Assembly: GCA_963675135.1 (NCBI GenBank)
Contig: OY776121.1
Span: 72,060,265-72,124,264 of the forward strand
Length of the DNA stretch: 64,000 nucleotides
From: Galeopsis tetrahit
Lineage: Eukaryota; Streptophyta; Magnoliopsida; Lamiales; Lamiaceae
Direction: 5' to 3'
Shown here: positions 20,441-32,259 of the stretch, one piece after another
Layout: every line of letters begins with the position of its first letter
Numbering within the stretch: the stretch's first letter is position 1
The notes under the pieces: model-generated
Databases searched by the model: none
Told to the model about the DNA's origin: nothing
Seen by the model: the letters and a program-made list of their open reading frames with translations, nothing else
Program-made: the position numbers and the translations under genes

Positions 20441-21410
20441 TGTCAAGCTAGATTCCGATCAGCAAGACGTCTCCAACTAATTAGAACACTTGAATATAGA
20501 AGAAATAACTGCTCTTAGGATAGTAATTCAGAAAAGTAATCAACGAGACAAACAGCACACAAGGATTTAATTGGTTCGATCAATGTGATCTACATCCACT
20601 GGACCAGATTAGTACTTCTTTGATGGATAAAGAATGTTTCCACACCCATTCACTCTGAATTGGATATTTCCTCACTTCACTCGTGAACTCACAAAACTCA
20701 AAGAATACAATAACGTACTAAATCTCTCACCCCAAAAAAAAGGTGTCAACCTTTACAATGTACACAAACAAGAGTATATAAAGACCAAAGGTAGTTGCTG
20801 CTGTTAGGAACTGTTTTTAGTAGTTATCAACCGTTTCCAACCGCTTGTAACAACCCATGTGCTCTGTTATTGCCCAACTGAAATGGTAGTTATGCCCTCA
20901 AGTTGTTGTAACTGTAAATCTGTTAGTTAAACTAACTAATTTCGAACCAGAAGACTTGCCCATAAAGATCAGATCACTACTTAGTGTTCTGATACCCAAC
21001 TCTTCTGCTCTGATGATCAAAAGCAAACTCTGTTGATAGACTTCATACTGTGCTGATCTTAACTGCACTGACCAAGTACTGTGCTGACCCAAGTACTGTG
21101 CTGACCTGGTATTGTGCTGACCCAAGTACTGTGCTGATCTGGTACTGTGCTGATCTGGTACTGAGCTGATCTACTCTGCTGAAGTACTGATCTTGGTACA
21201 CTCTGCTAAAGTACTGATCTTAGTCCAGTCTGCTGAAGTACTGATCTTAATCCAGTACTGTGTTGATCTTACTGTGCTGAACTCTAAGCATCACCTTCTC
21301 ATCTGATTGAAACCCTTCAACTCATCTGATAAGGCCTAAGTCATCTTATATGATCCTATCAGCTCAGTAGTTTACTGTGCTGATTTTGAGATTATGAGAT
21401 AACACTCACA
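20441..21410 (-). repeat. Element B 3' LTR (970 bp)
   Basis: On the + strand it runs TGTCAAGC...CACTCACA. It holds a repeat block at about 21040-21290 of TACTGTGCTGATC(T) and CTGAAGTACTGATCTT. It is 18 bp longer than the other LTR, which is the size of one extra motif unit. Confidence 0.93.
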
Positions 21411-21540
21411 ATTCTCCACCTTTAGCTCATAATCGAACTAATCTCCACCAAAACAAAAAACACCAACACTATTCTCCTCAAAGAATAGCCTCCACTACTG
21501 ATCTTCTGCCACAAGAACAGTAGCCTTCTCCTCAGAGGAA

Positions 21541-24500
21541 TTAATGCAGTCCAATAAATCTAAGACACAAGCCAAACTTCTCTTTTGGCAATGCCTTAGT
21601 GAACGCATCAGTAGGGTTCTCCTCTGTAGCAATCTTCACTACCTGGACCACCCCCTTCTCAACAATATCTCTTACAAAGTACAGCTTCACATCTATGTGC
21701 TTAGTTCTCTCATGATACCCCTGATGCTTTGTAAGATGTATTGCACTTTGGTTATCACAGAAGACAGTCACACTTCTTTGTGATATACCAAACTCCTTCA
21801 AGATCCCCCTAAGCCACATGCTCTCCTTTACTGCTTCAGTCAAGGCTACATATTCTGATTCTGTAGTAGATAATGCAACTACGGACTGATGTATTGACCT
21901 CCATGATATAACTGTACCAAATAAGGTGAATACATACCCTGTCAAGGACTTTCTTGTGTCTACATTGGCAACATAGTCGGCATCAACATATCCCACAAGT
22001 GCTTCTCCCTCATCTGATATCTTCTGAAATTTCAGACCTTTCTCAACTGATCCTAGAACATATCTCATGACCCACTTAACTGTCTCCCAATGACTTAAGC
22101 CTGGATCACTCATGTATCTGCTGATTACACTCATTGCATGAGTTAAATCTGGTCTACAACACACCATAGCATACATTAAACTCCCTACTGCACTGGCATA
22201 AGGAACCTTACTCATCTGAGTTCTTTCTTGGCTGTTCTTGGGACATATCTGATTGGATAACTTCTGATGCTGACCAATTGGTGTAGAAACTGACTTAGCT
22301 TGATTCATCCTGAATCTCTCTAACACCTTCCTCAGATAGGTAGGCTGACTAAGCTGAATTGCTCCCTCAACTCTACTGATCTCCATCCCAAGAATCACTT
22401 TAGCTTCACCAAGATCTTTCATCTCAAACTCCCTTTTGAGAATCTCCTTAACTTGATTGATACTGTTAATAGACTCCCCAGCTATTAACATATCATCTAC
22501 ATACAGCAGAAGATAGGTAATTGAACTCCCAACTCTCCTGAAGTAAACACAGCTGTCATACAAGCTTCGTGCAAAACCAACTGAGCAAATGTACTCATCA
22601 AACCTTAAGTACCACTGTCTAGGGCTTTGTTTGAGGCCATAGAGTGATTTTCTGAGTAAGCACACTTTGTCTTCTCCATCTTCTATGTCCAACCCTTCTG
22701 GTATTTTCATGTAGATCTTCTCATCTAAAGTCCCATGAAGAAATGCTGTGGTCACATCCATCTGATGCAGCTCCAGTTCATATTGAGCAACCATAGCCAA
22801 CAAGATTCTGATGCTACAATGCTTTACAACAGGTGAGAAGATTTCATTAAAGTCAATACCTTCTTTCTGTGTAAATCCTTTAGCTACAAGTCTTGCCTTG
22901 TACCTAATATTGCCACCTCTCTGAGCCTCCACCTTTTTCTTGTAGATCCACTTACACCCAACAAGTTTCTTGTTTTTAGGTCTCTCAACAATCTCCCAAG
23001 TCTGGTTCTTGTTCAGAGATAACAGTTCTTCCTCCATAGCAACTAACCACTTCTCTTTGTCATGGCAGTTTATGGCTTTTGTGTAAGTTTTAGGCTCCAA
23101 AGACTCCACCTCAAGAGCTGCACATAATTCAAATGATATTATGTCAGCTTGACCATACCTCTGAGGTGGGTGGACTTATCTTCTGGTTCTGTCCCTAGTG
23201 AGCTGATAGTCATGAAGATCAGTATCACTATGAGTAGTTTCCTCCTCATCTTGATCAATCTGCTCTTCAGTTAGTGTTCTGATGTCACCATGCTCCACCT
23301 CCACCTGTGTCTCATCTGGTTTGTTGTGTGCTGTACTGGAGCTTGCCTCCTCTTTCAATGGCATTCTATTCTCATCAAAAGTTACATCTCTGCTGATAAT
23401 ACACTTCTGCATTCCAGCTTCTAGGCACCACAATCTGTATCCTTTCACACCTGAAGGATATCCTATGAACACACATTTCAAGGCTCGTGGCTCAAGCTTA
23501 TCTTGCTTGACATGGGCATATGCTGAACAACCATACACCTTCAAATTATTGTACTCAGCTGCATGGCCAGACCATAACTCTTCTGGGGTTTTAAATTGCA
23601 CAGCTGAGGAAGGGCTCCTGTTTATCAAGTAGGCTGCTGTTGACACTGCTTCTCCCCAAAATACTTTAGGCAATCCAGAGCTGCTCAACATGCATCTAAC
23701 TCTCTCAAGTAAAGTCTGGTTCATTCTCTCAGCTACTCCATTCTGCTGAGGTGTACCTGGTACTGTTCTATGCCTCACTATACCCTTCTTCTTGCAGAAA
23801 ACATTGAACTCTTCTGATATGAACTCCAGCCCATTATCAGTTCTCAAATGCTTTAGATTCTTTCCAGAAATGTTCTCCACCTCAGTGAGCCATTCCTTAA
23901 ATTTTTCAAATGCTTCTGACTTGGATTTCAGGATAGTGATCCATACCTTTCTTGAGTAGTCATCTATGATAGACATGAAGTATATCCCACCACTTCTGGT
24001 CTGATTCCTAGCTGGCCCCCATAAATCTGAATGGACATAGTCCAAAATTCCTTTGGTAGAGTGTGAACTCTTCCCAAACTTCAATCTCTTGGATTTCCCA
24101 AGAATGCAGTGCTCACACAAATCCAGCTTTGTGATCTTGTCACCACATAGCAATCCTTGCTTACTTAGCTCAAGTAGGCCCTTCTCTCCTACATGACCTA
24201 ATCTTCTGTGCCACAACATTGAGTTGTCTTGCACCCTTGCCACATCTGATCTGCCAATAACTGTTCCCCCCTTAAGAAAGTAGAGATCATTTCTTCTCTC
24301 ACCTTTAAGAACAGTAAGCTTCCCCTTTGAAACTCTGAGCTCTCCATCTTCAGACTGGAATTTGTAGCCCAATGAATCCAGCATACCAAGAGATATCAAA
24401 TTTCTCTTGAGTTCAGGAACATACCTGACCCTCTTGAGAATCCTCACTACTCCATCATACATCTTCAAGTGTACTGTACCTTCACCTCTGACTTTGCAAG

Positions 24501-25512
24501 TGTAATCATTCCCTAACAACACAGAACCTCCATTCTGATGCTTAAAATCATGAAACCACTCTCTTCTTGGAGTCATGTGGAAAGAACACCCTGAATCTAA
24601 AATCCAATCTTGCTACTCTTTAGTGGAAGTGATGGATAGGGACTGAGCTGACTCATAGCCTTTCTGCTCCTTATCAACTTGGGTTTGATTTGCTTGATTC
24701 TTATCAACAGGGTTCTTAGGACCAGATTTTCTCATAAGCTGTTTGTACTTGTAATAAGTACTCTTAAAGTGCCCAGGTTTGTTGCAGTGGTGGCACACTA
24801 CTTCCCCTTGATTTGACACTGCTGATTTTCCCTTATCAGCTCCCTTGGGTTGACTAGACCCCTTCTTGGAGACAGACTTCTTCTGACCTCCCTTGATTGC
24901 CAATCCTTCCCCACTGCTACTTTTATCTCCTTGAGATGTTTTGTTATGTAACAGCTTGGACTTGACAGCCAAGATCACATCCTCCAATGTGATTGCTTCC
25001 TTTCTACCATACAAGATGGTGTTCTTTAGGATTTCAAAGGACTTAGGCAGAGCACTCAACAAGATCAGAGCCTTATCCTCTTCCTCTAACTTGACATCCA
25101 AATTCTCCAGATCAACAAGAATCTTATTGAACTCATCTAGCTGCTCCGTAATGGGTTTGTCATCTCCCATTCTAAAGGCATACAACTTCTGCTTCGAATA
25201 GAGTCGGTTAGCAAGAGTTTTCACCATATATAGCTTCTCAAGCTTATCCCAAACCTCCTTCGCTGACTTCTCTTTAGCAACCTCCCTCAAGACCTTATCT
25301 CCAAGGCAGAGTAGGATCGTGCTTCGAGCTTTCCTGAGCAACTTGCTCCTTTCAGCCGCAGCTGTTGCAGATTCTTCTGCAATCTCTTCGGATTCTTCGA
25401 GAGCCTCGAATAATCCTTGCTGTTCAAGGAGGGCCTGCATCTTGACCTTCCACAGCCCAAAATCTCCAGTGCCTGTAAACTTCTCTATGTTGTACTTGGT
25501 AGAATTCCCCAT
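21541..25512 (-). pseudogene. gag-pol: Element B gag-pol polyprotein, one frame with two stops
   Basis: It reads in a single frame of 1324 codons from ATG at 25512 (MGNSTKYNIEKF). The order is Gag, zinc knuckle, protease (WIFDSGCSFHMT), integrase (WHRRLGHVGEKG, CEHCILGKSKR, HSDLWGP, DNGLEF, TPQQNGVAERMNQTL), RT (LLLYVDDMLIAG) and RNase H (DADYVANVDTRKS, STTESEYVAL). TAG at 24613-24615 falls just before the protease (CAG in element E). TAA at 23176-23178 falls between integrase and RT (GAA in E). The last zinc-knuckle ligand is Tyr (GHFKSTYYK) where E has Cys. With two single-base stops and one ligand loss the element should be inactive on its own, but it is otherwise well kept. Confidence 0.9.
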
Positions 25513-25537
25513 CTTTAGATCTACAGCTACTTCGATT

Positions 25538-25556
25538 TTCCCACAGACGGCGCCAA
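25538..25556 (-). other. Element B primer binding site, Asp-tRNA-like
   Basis: Read on the - strand after the 5' LTR: A-TTGGCGCCGTCTGTGGG. The first nine bases after the T (TGGCGCCGT) fit the 3' end of plant tRNA-Asp and then diverge. It is not the usual TGGTATCAGAGC. Confidence 0.55.
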
Positions 25557-25557
25557 T

Positions 25558-26509
25558 TGTCAAGCTAGATTCCGATCAGCTAGACGTCTCCAACTAATTA
25601 GAACACTTGAATATAGAAGAAATAACTGCTCTTAGGATAGTAATTCAGAAAAGTAATCAACGAGACAAACAGCACACAAGGATTTAAGTGGTTCGATCAA
25701 TGTGATCTACATCCACTGGACCAGATTAGTACTTCTTTGATTGATAAAGAATGTTTACACACTAATTCACTCGGAATTGGATATTTCCTCACTTCACTCG
25801 TGAACTCACACAACTCAAAGAATACAATAACGTACTAAATCTCTCACCCCAAAAAAAGGTGTCAACCTTTACAATTTACACAAACAAGAGTATATAAAGA
25901 CCAAAGGTAGTTGCTGCTGTTAGGAACTGTTTTTAGTAGTTATCAACCGTTTGCAACCGCTTGTAACAACCCATGTGCTCTGTTATTGCCCAACTGAAAT
26001 GGTAGTTATGCCCTCAAGTTGTTGTAACTGTAAAACTGTTAGTTAAACTAACTAACTTCGAACCAGAAGACTTGCCCATAAAGATCAGATCACTACTTAG
26101 TGTTCTGATACCCAACTCTTCTGCTCTGATGATCAAAAGCTAGCTCTGCTGATAGACTTCATACTGTGCTGATCTTAACTGCATTGACCAAGTACTGTGC
26201 TGACCTGGTACTGTGCTGACCCAAGTACTGTGCTGATCTGGTACTGTGCTGATCTGGTACTGAGCTGATCTACTCTGCTGAAGTACTGATCTTGGTACAC
26301 TCTGCTAAAGTACTGATCTTAGTCCAGTCTGCTGAAGCACTAATCTTAATCCAGTACTGTGCTGATCTTACTGTGCTGAACTCTAAGCATCACCTTCTCA
26401 TCTGATTGAAACCCTTCAACTCATCTGATAAGGCCTAAGTCATCTTATCTGATCCTATCAGCTCAGTAGTTTACTGTGCTGATTTTGAGATTATGAGATA
26501 ACACTCACA
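25558..26509 (-). repeat. Element B 5' LTR (952 bp)
   Basis: It matches the 3' LTR closely, with small differences. The TATA box is TATATAAA on the + strand at 25891-25898 (read TTTATATA on -). The motif block is at 26160-26370. Confidence 0.93.
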
Positions 26510-26514
26510 ATATA

Positions 26515-27284
26515 CTTACCAAATAAAATTAAAAAAACATTAATTATACAGTAATTATATATAATGTAAATTATAAAACAAAAACCCATTATATATATAT
26601 ATATGCGCATACGTATCTCCCCCTTCCCCACTTCTTCTCGCCGCCGTAGTTCTGTGTCCCCACCCCTAGAGCCACCAATGCCGCTGTCAGTCTGGCCCTA
26701 TCCTCATAGTCATCACCACCTTACCTCCACCCCGCAGTCGTCACCACAGCTCCACACCATCGCCCTCTCCACACTCTTCCAAGCGTCATCAGCTATGAAA
26801 TTTAAATTCGGCCACGAAATTCGTCGAGGCTACCCGGTCTAGCCTCTTCTCAGTGCTAGGAATTAAAGCCCCTTGTCAATTAAAAATTTTGTTGTCTCAT
26901 CCGTCTCTAATTTGTGAATTTTCATCATGAGGATATATAATTTTTACAGTTTTCTTAACTTTGATTTTTTGATTTTCGTGTTAACGTTTGTACTGGTGTT
27001 TGGGAATGTCTGATGGCTTGAGGTGACACGGGATGGTGTTGGTGGCGAAGGTGTGAGATGGGAAGTCGCCGGAAGGAACACTCACTGCCAAAAAATGAGC
27101 AAAGAAAAGTTGCAGGAATTTTTAGAATTAATATTTTAAAAAAATCCTAAGTAAACAGAGCGTGCAACTCACGCTTATAATTCTGTTACAAATCTAACAG
27201 AAATATCATACAGGAAAAAAATGATGGAAAAAGGACCATTTTTGAAGTGGAAGTGGAGGCATTCTTACGGGACTGTATGTGCAA
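26515..27284. other. Interior of Mutator-like element, right of element B
   Basis: An AT-rich stretch with a (TA)n run at about 26592, then a locally GC-richer, Pro/Ser/His-coding-looking stretch at 26603-26842. The latter is not recognised and could be a captured host fragment. About 27215-27285 resembles a second copy of a transposon end (AGTCCCGTAAG in inverse). Confidence 0.35.
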
Positions 27285-27504
27285 TTTTCCCTTATTTTAT
27301 ATAATTTATTATTAGTTTTAAAAATATTTTTATATTTTTTAATTATATTTAATTTTTTAATATGAATATATTTTGGTCGACTGACGGTTTCCATCCAAAA
27401 ACAAACGGATAGGACCAAATTTGTAATAAACAGGACCATTTACAAACATAAGGACCAAATGGGATTTTGAAAAATTCCTACAGGACTAAAAGAGAAATTT
27501 TCCC
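27285..27504 (-). repeat. Right terminal inverted repeat of the Mutator-like element
   Basis: The inverse of 19909-20155. The outer end reads GGGAAAATTTCTCTTTTAGTCCTG on the - strand, a typical transposon-end sequence. The flank to the right is T-rich and no clear target duplication could be matched because the left end is damaged. Confidence 0.55.
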
Positions 27505-27584
27505 TATTTTATTCACACTTCGTTCTGTTTAGATACCAGAAATGTTAAACGTAACGTACTAATTTAGACCCTTTGTTTTGAAAT

Positions 27585-27775
27585 TACATTTAACTTTTTT
27601 GGGACTAAAATAGAACAAATTGCAAAAAATATGACTAAATTGGTATATTTAACTTTTTTGAGACCAAAACAGAACAAATTGCCAAAAATTAGGACTAAAT
27701 TAGTACATTATATTTTTTGGGACCATTTCAAAAAGAGGTAAAAAATTATTGGTCTAAATTGGCTTCTATCTCCGG
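27585..27775. repeat. Degenerate tandem array, about three units of 60 bp
   Basis: ACTTTTTTGGGACTAAAATAG...GACTAAATTGGTA is repeated with drift. The third unit is truncated. Confidence 0.7.
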
Positions 27776-28290
27776 TTGGAATATTTGAACACGTGGGCGG
27801 AAGAAAGAATCTTATGTGAATGTGATGGTCCCGAAAGGAGTGTGACACGTGTATGGGAGGAGGGAGGGGAGAGGGGGGGGGGGGAATACACGTGTGTCCG
27901 TTTTAAATATTTTTTCTAACAATAACACACAAAATACAGAGTCAGGTAAGTTGTCCAATGAAAATGCCTTTAGAGTGTTTTCACAATTCTATAACAGATA
28001 AACAACAATATGCAGAAATATGATAGACCCTTTTATACTCTTTAAAATACTTAAATAATTACCTAGATTTTACACACAAAAGAAATTAACTTTTATGTCA
28101 ACTTAAATGAATGCTTAACAATTTAAATTAAAAAACAATGCTTATCAATAAAATGAACAAGTAGTGATCAATCAAGCAATAAGCAAGTAAGCAAAGTGTA
28201 ACAGAATGAAAATGACACAAGATGTGATAGTCTTGAAAGGAGTGTCACGTGTCGGGGGGAGGGGGGAATACACACCCACCGTGAAATGAA
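27776..28290. repeat. Two related segments with G-rich tracts
   Basis: 27815-27895 and 28220-28275 share GATRGTCNNGAAAGGAGTGT, then CACGTGT, a long G-rich run and GGGGAATACAC. The DNA between them is AT-rich and unassigned. The G runs could form quadruplexes on the + strand. Confidence 0.5.
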
Positions 28291-28680
28291 AAACCCAAAA
28301 ATACCCTTTTTCTTCCTCTAAACTCTAATTCTCATTTATTTGCGGGACACCCACTCTTCTCCTCCATTTTCAATTTTTCTTCCGCCTCACCTAAATCGCC
28401 GCCTCTCCCCCAAGCCACGACGCTTGTTCGCCACCTCTCTCCCAAGCCACAATGCTTGTTCCCCGCCTCTCTCCTGTAATCGTTCCGACGCCTGCATACA
28501 CTCCGACCGCCACTTCGCCTGCACCCACTCCGACCAGCCTCCCCCCACGTCGCTTCGCCTGTAATCGCTCTGCCGCCTGCAACCCCGTCCATTCAGATCC
28601 GCATTGCACGCTGTCCGTCCAAATTCAAGCCATCGTCCACCCAGCCTCGCGTGCACGCCGCCCTGTCTGGTAGGTATAGT
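28291..28680. other. GC-richer island without a recognised gene
   Basis: It is Pro/Ser/Cys-coding on one strand and Gly/Arg/Trp-coding on the other. CCTCTCYCCCAAGCCACRAYGCTTGTTC is repeated twice (about 28405 and 28435). Composition makes long open frames on both strands, so I do not call a gene. Confidence 0.4.
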
Positions 28681-30534
28681 GTTTAGGAATGTCCGATCTT
28701 TGAATCTGTAATTTTTTTTCATGTCCGATCTTTTTTTTCTAACAAATGAAAGTTGTTAAGGAATTTTTTTCGAACACATTGAGTTTGTTCAGGAAAAAGA
28801 TTCGAACATCTTAACTTTGTTCGGTTAAAATTTTCGGACAATTCTTTTTTTTTCGTACAATGTTGATATGTCCGAAAAAAAAATCCCAAAATACATCGTC
28901 TTACTCGAAAATAATTCTCGAAAATTTTCTTATACAGGTTTTCGTAATTTAGTTTAACGAAAATTTTATTTTGCTGATTCTTAAAAGTTTTTTTTAGTTG
29001 AAAGATTGTGGTTGTTTCAATGGCGACAGTAGGGATAATTCTAGCTTGAAATAGAATAGGAGGGTGTACTTATCTTCGTTTATTTTAAATTTCATACAAA
29101 GGGTATATGAGACATTTCACATACCCTTTAGTATGAAAAAAATGTCTAGTGGGTGTCCTCAATAGGTCGTGTGTGCGTATAACCGTGGCCCTGAAATTAA
29201 TGTTCAGTCTTGCTTGTTAGTCAGGCTGGCCCATGGGCCGAGCTCATTTTGACTCTTATATCATAGTCAGCATACTTGCTCTCGTTTCCTAGTCTCGGTT
29301 GATTTTGTTACCTTATTTCCATGGGAATCATGGCGTGGCGTTTAATATTTATTATGATAAATATTAAAATATATAATAAAATTAATTGATGAATAATTAA
29401 ATATAGATTGATATTATTAGACTCGTTTAGAATCATATAGGCGCGATTAAGCTTTAGAATATTTATTAATTTAGCTTGAGTTCGGCTTGGCTAGCTTGTT
29501 CAATTACATCATTACATTCAATTGATACGACTACAATAAATCACTTTTAATCTGATAGTAATTTTTCATTTGTTTTAATAAATAAAAATTGTGTGAAAGT
29601 CATGCGCACGTAAAACACATCCAAAAACCTAATATCATAGTATTAAACAAAATTGTGTGAAAGTCATGCGCCCGTTAATAATTATAATACAAAATTCAAA
29701 TATTAATTGTATCTGGAAAATATGGACCAGTTTAAAATATGTAAATCAAATGTTATAAAATCTAATTTTTTTTTCCTAAATAACAATCTTGACAAAAAAT
29801 AAAATTGAAAAATACCAAGAAAATAAATATGAAATTAAATCTAAAATATAACTAAAGAATAAAATCTTCAATATTATATAAATTCAAAAGTTAAAATAAA
29901 AATAATCAAAAAATTTCAGTTTTGATACAAAAAATTTCGTCAAATGTTATTTAAATTTCAGAATTTACATTGCATTATATTTCAGTAATTTTTAATTATA
30001 TTCAGATTCTTGATTAAAAAAAATATATTAAGATTCTGTTAAAAAAATTTATATAACTTAGTGAAATTTCATTATATAGATTAAAAAAAATTAGTATAGA
30101 TAATTTATTATTTGCTTTAAAATTTTTTTGCTTTAAAATTCTAATGATTTTAATTTTTAATTATAGATAATTTATTATTTGCTTTAATTTTTTTTTTATT
30201 ATAATTACTTTTTTTTAATATTTTGTAAGTTTAATATACAATTATACAATTAATATACAATTTGAATTATATTATGTTCATATTTTATAAGTTTAATATA
30301 CAATTAACAAAAAATACTCCATTGATTAGTTTAAAAAAAAGAAGATATTTTTTCTTTCATAAACTAAAAGGAGAAAGAAAAGAAATTGGCAAAAGCTTAT
30401 ATGAAATATTGCATACATGCAATATCCACCAATTAAGGTAAATTATGTCAAAATTTGTGGGTCAAACGTGGGTCAACGCGAGTTAAAGCGGGTCAACCTT
30501 AATTAAAATATTTATTTTCGCTCTCAAATATTAT
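28681..30534. other. AT-rich intergenic DNA, nothing recognised
   Basis: A low-complexity stretch with poly-A/T. One 24-bp direct repeat (AATTGTGTGAAAGTCATGCGC at about 29588 and 29651) is visible. No ORF with family similarity was seen. Confidence 0.5.
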
Positions 30535-30890
30535 CTTACTACATGACCAAAACTATGTTACTAAGACCTAAATTTTGTCACTATAAGTCCAAAAGTATAT
30601 TACTGCAAGTCCAAAAATATTCTGGACACTTTTTTTTTTTTTGGTCAAAATTACTAAAATAATTCTGACTTATTCGGCTACTACATGACTAAAACAATGT
30701 TACTACAAGACCAAAATTTTATCACTACAAGGTCAAACATGTATTACTACATGTCCAAAAATATTCTGGACACTTAATTTTTTGGATGAATTTGTCATAA
30801 TGTTTTGACGTGTAGTATTAAATTTTTGGCCTTGTAGTGGTATTTTTTTGACCTTGTAGTAACAATATTTTGGTCATGTAGTAAACCACC
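30535..30890. repeat. Foldback (long inverted repeat) element
   Basis: The left arm starts CTTACTACATGACCAAAA. The right arm, read inverted, starts GGTTTACTACATGACCAAAA and continues GTTACTACAAGGTC. A second direct copy of the left arm lies at about 30680-30780. It contains TTTTGGACxTGTAGTAA-type words throughout. It could form a hairpin and is probably a MITE relic. Confidence 0.65.
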
Positions 30891-31410
30891 TATTTGCGAC
30901 CTGCGAATTTTTTGAGCAACCCGAATCCGGGCTTATGACACGCGATTTTTTTTTAATTTGTGTTAATTAGACTTTTGGGCTAAATGGGTTTAGGGTTTTG
31001 ACTTAGTCTAATGGAAAGGAAATGCATGTATGAAATATATATTTCACATAAGACTAGTCCAAAGAAATTGATGGTTGAGAGGAAAGAGAAATAAAAGAAA
31101 TACTCCATTTGATTAGTTAAGCTAAAAGAAAAAATGGAGAAAAATAAGGAGAATTATTAATTAAAAGAAAAAACATAGAATTCTTAAAAAAAATGAAAAT
31201 AAGACATTCAGAATTAGATGTAACTATGTAAGGGAGATTATGAAAGAAGAAAAAGCCTAGAATCAATTTTAAAATTAAATTTAAGAAACTGAATCTAGTT
31301 TTGCAACCTGCATAGATACATCTGTACTAAATATTTCTCTCGAATTAACCAGAGAAGTCATGAATTGATTTTGAATTTCCATCAGTGATCGATGAGGTCA
31401 TAATAATATA

Positions 31411-31768
31411 CTCCCTCCACTTTTAAATAAGTGTCATTTTAACAATTTTCAACATATTAAGATATATAATCATGGACCATTTTACCCTTCATTAATGATA
31501 ACTAATTTTAATATTGAATTTATGTTTAGTAATGAATGTGGTCAATATTGTAGATGATATTCATGTATACAATAATTAAGGTTTATGCATGATTTATGTT
31601 ATAGTACTATATTCAAAAGGAAAAAAACTTAAATCGAGGTAAAGAAAATGGAGGGAGTACAATGTACAAGGGTAAAATTGTCAAACTTGAAGAAAAAAGT
31701 GTAGAATGACACTTATTTAAAAATTATTGTAAAAAGGCAAAGTGACATTTAATAAAAAACGGAGGGAG
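31411..31768. mobile_element. Stowaway-type MITE (Tc1/mariner-related), 358 bp
   Basis: The ends are CTCCCTCCACTTTTAAATAAG and the inverse CTCCCTCCGTTTTTTATTAAA, flanked by TA on both sides (31409-31410 and 31769-31770). It is noncoding. It lies about 490 bp upstream of the YUCCA start, within its promoter region. Confidence 0.85.
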
Positions 31769-31770
31769 TA

Positions 31771-32259
31771 TATAATTGGGAAATTAAAGTAAGTGCAAGA
31801 ATCCCTATTATTGCCATTCAAATCCTCCATTGGCGTCAAAATAATTTTTATTCACCAATCTATGCATGCCACGTATATAATCTCCCCCGCGACTAAAATT
31901 TGAAAACTACATATATAGAAAATCGAAGACTAATTCATGTCCTTTTTCATTTTTTAAATATGGAAGTATCTTGTTTTGGTCATTGGTCATTTGAATTACT
32001 ATTTAATTTGTAACCAAATTCGCCCAATTAATCGTATATATCCATTATTGCTTTTGAAAAAATATAAAAAATCTTACCCGTTATTCGGTTATGGCAATCA
32101 CAAAAGGCAAAAAGAAATAAATCAATAAGAAATCTTATCCGTTAATTGGAATTTAATTATTATTGTTCTCCTTCTATAAATTCGTAGCATAATCTTATTA
32201 GCTGTACACAGCACATCAATAAGCTGAAATCAATCAATCACAAAATTAAAGAAAAGGAG
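31771..32259 (+). promoter_or_regulatory. YUCCA gene promoter and 5' UTR
   Basis: TATAAA at 32175-32180 lies 80 bp before the ATG, predicting a transcription start near 32205. An AAAGGAGATGG context surrounds the start codon. No auxin-response element (TGTCTC) was noticed in this stretch. Confidence 0.5.

Larger units (their letters stand above)
20441..26509 (-). mobile_element. Element B: Tnt1/Tork-type Ty1/copia retrotransposon
   Basis: A complete element on the - strand with LTRs at 25558-26509 (5') and 20441-21410 (3'). It is flanked by the 5-bp target duplication ATATA (20436-20440 and 26510-26514). Gag-pol is one frame with two stops. It is of the same family as element E. It sits inside a Mutator-like element. 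Gag and the integrase-RT order resemble Tnt1. Confidence 0.95.

Noticed and set aside
28332..28722. Overlapping ORFs on both strands in a GC-rich island
   Set aside because: All frames are open because of composition and internal repeats; no recognisable protein.
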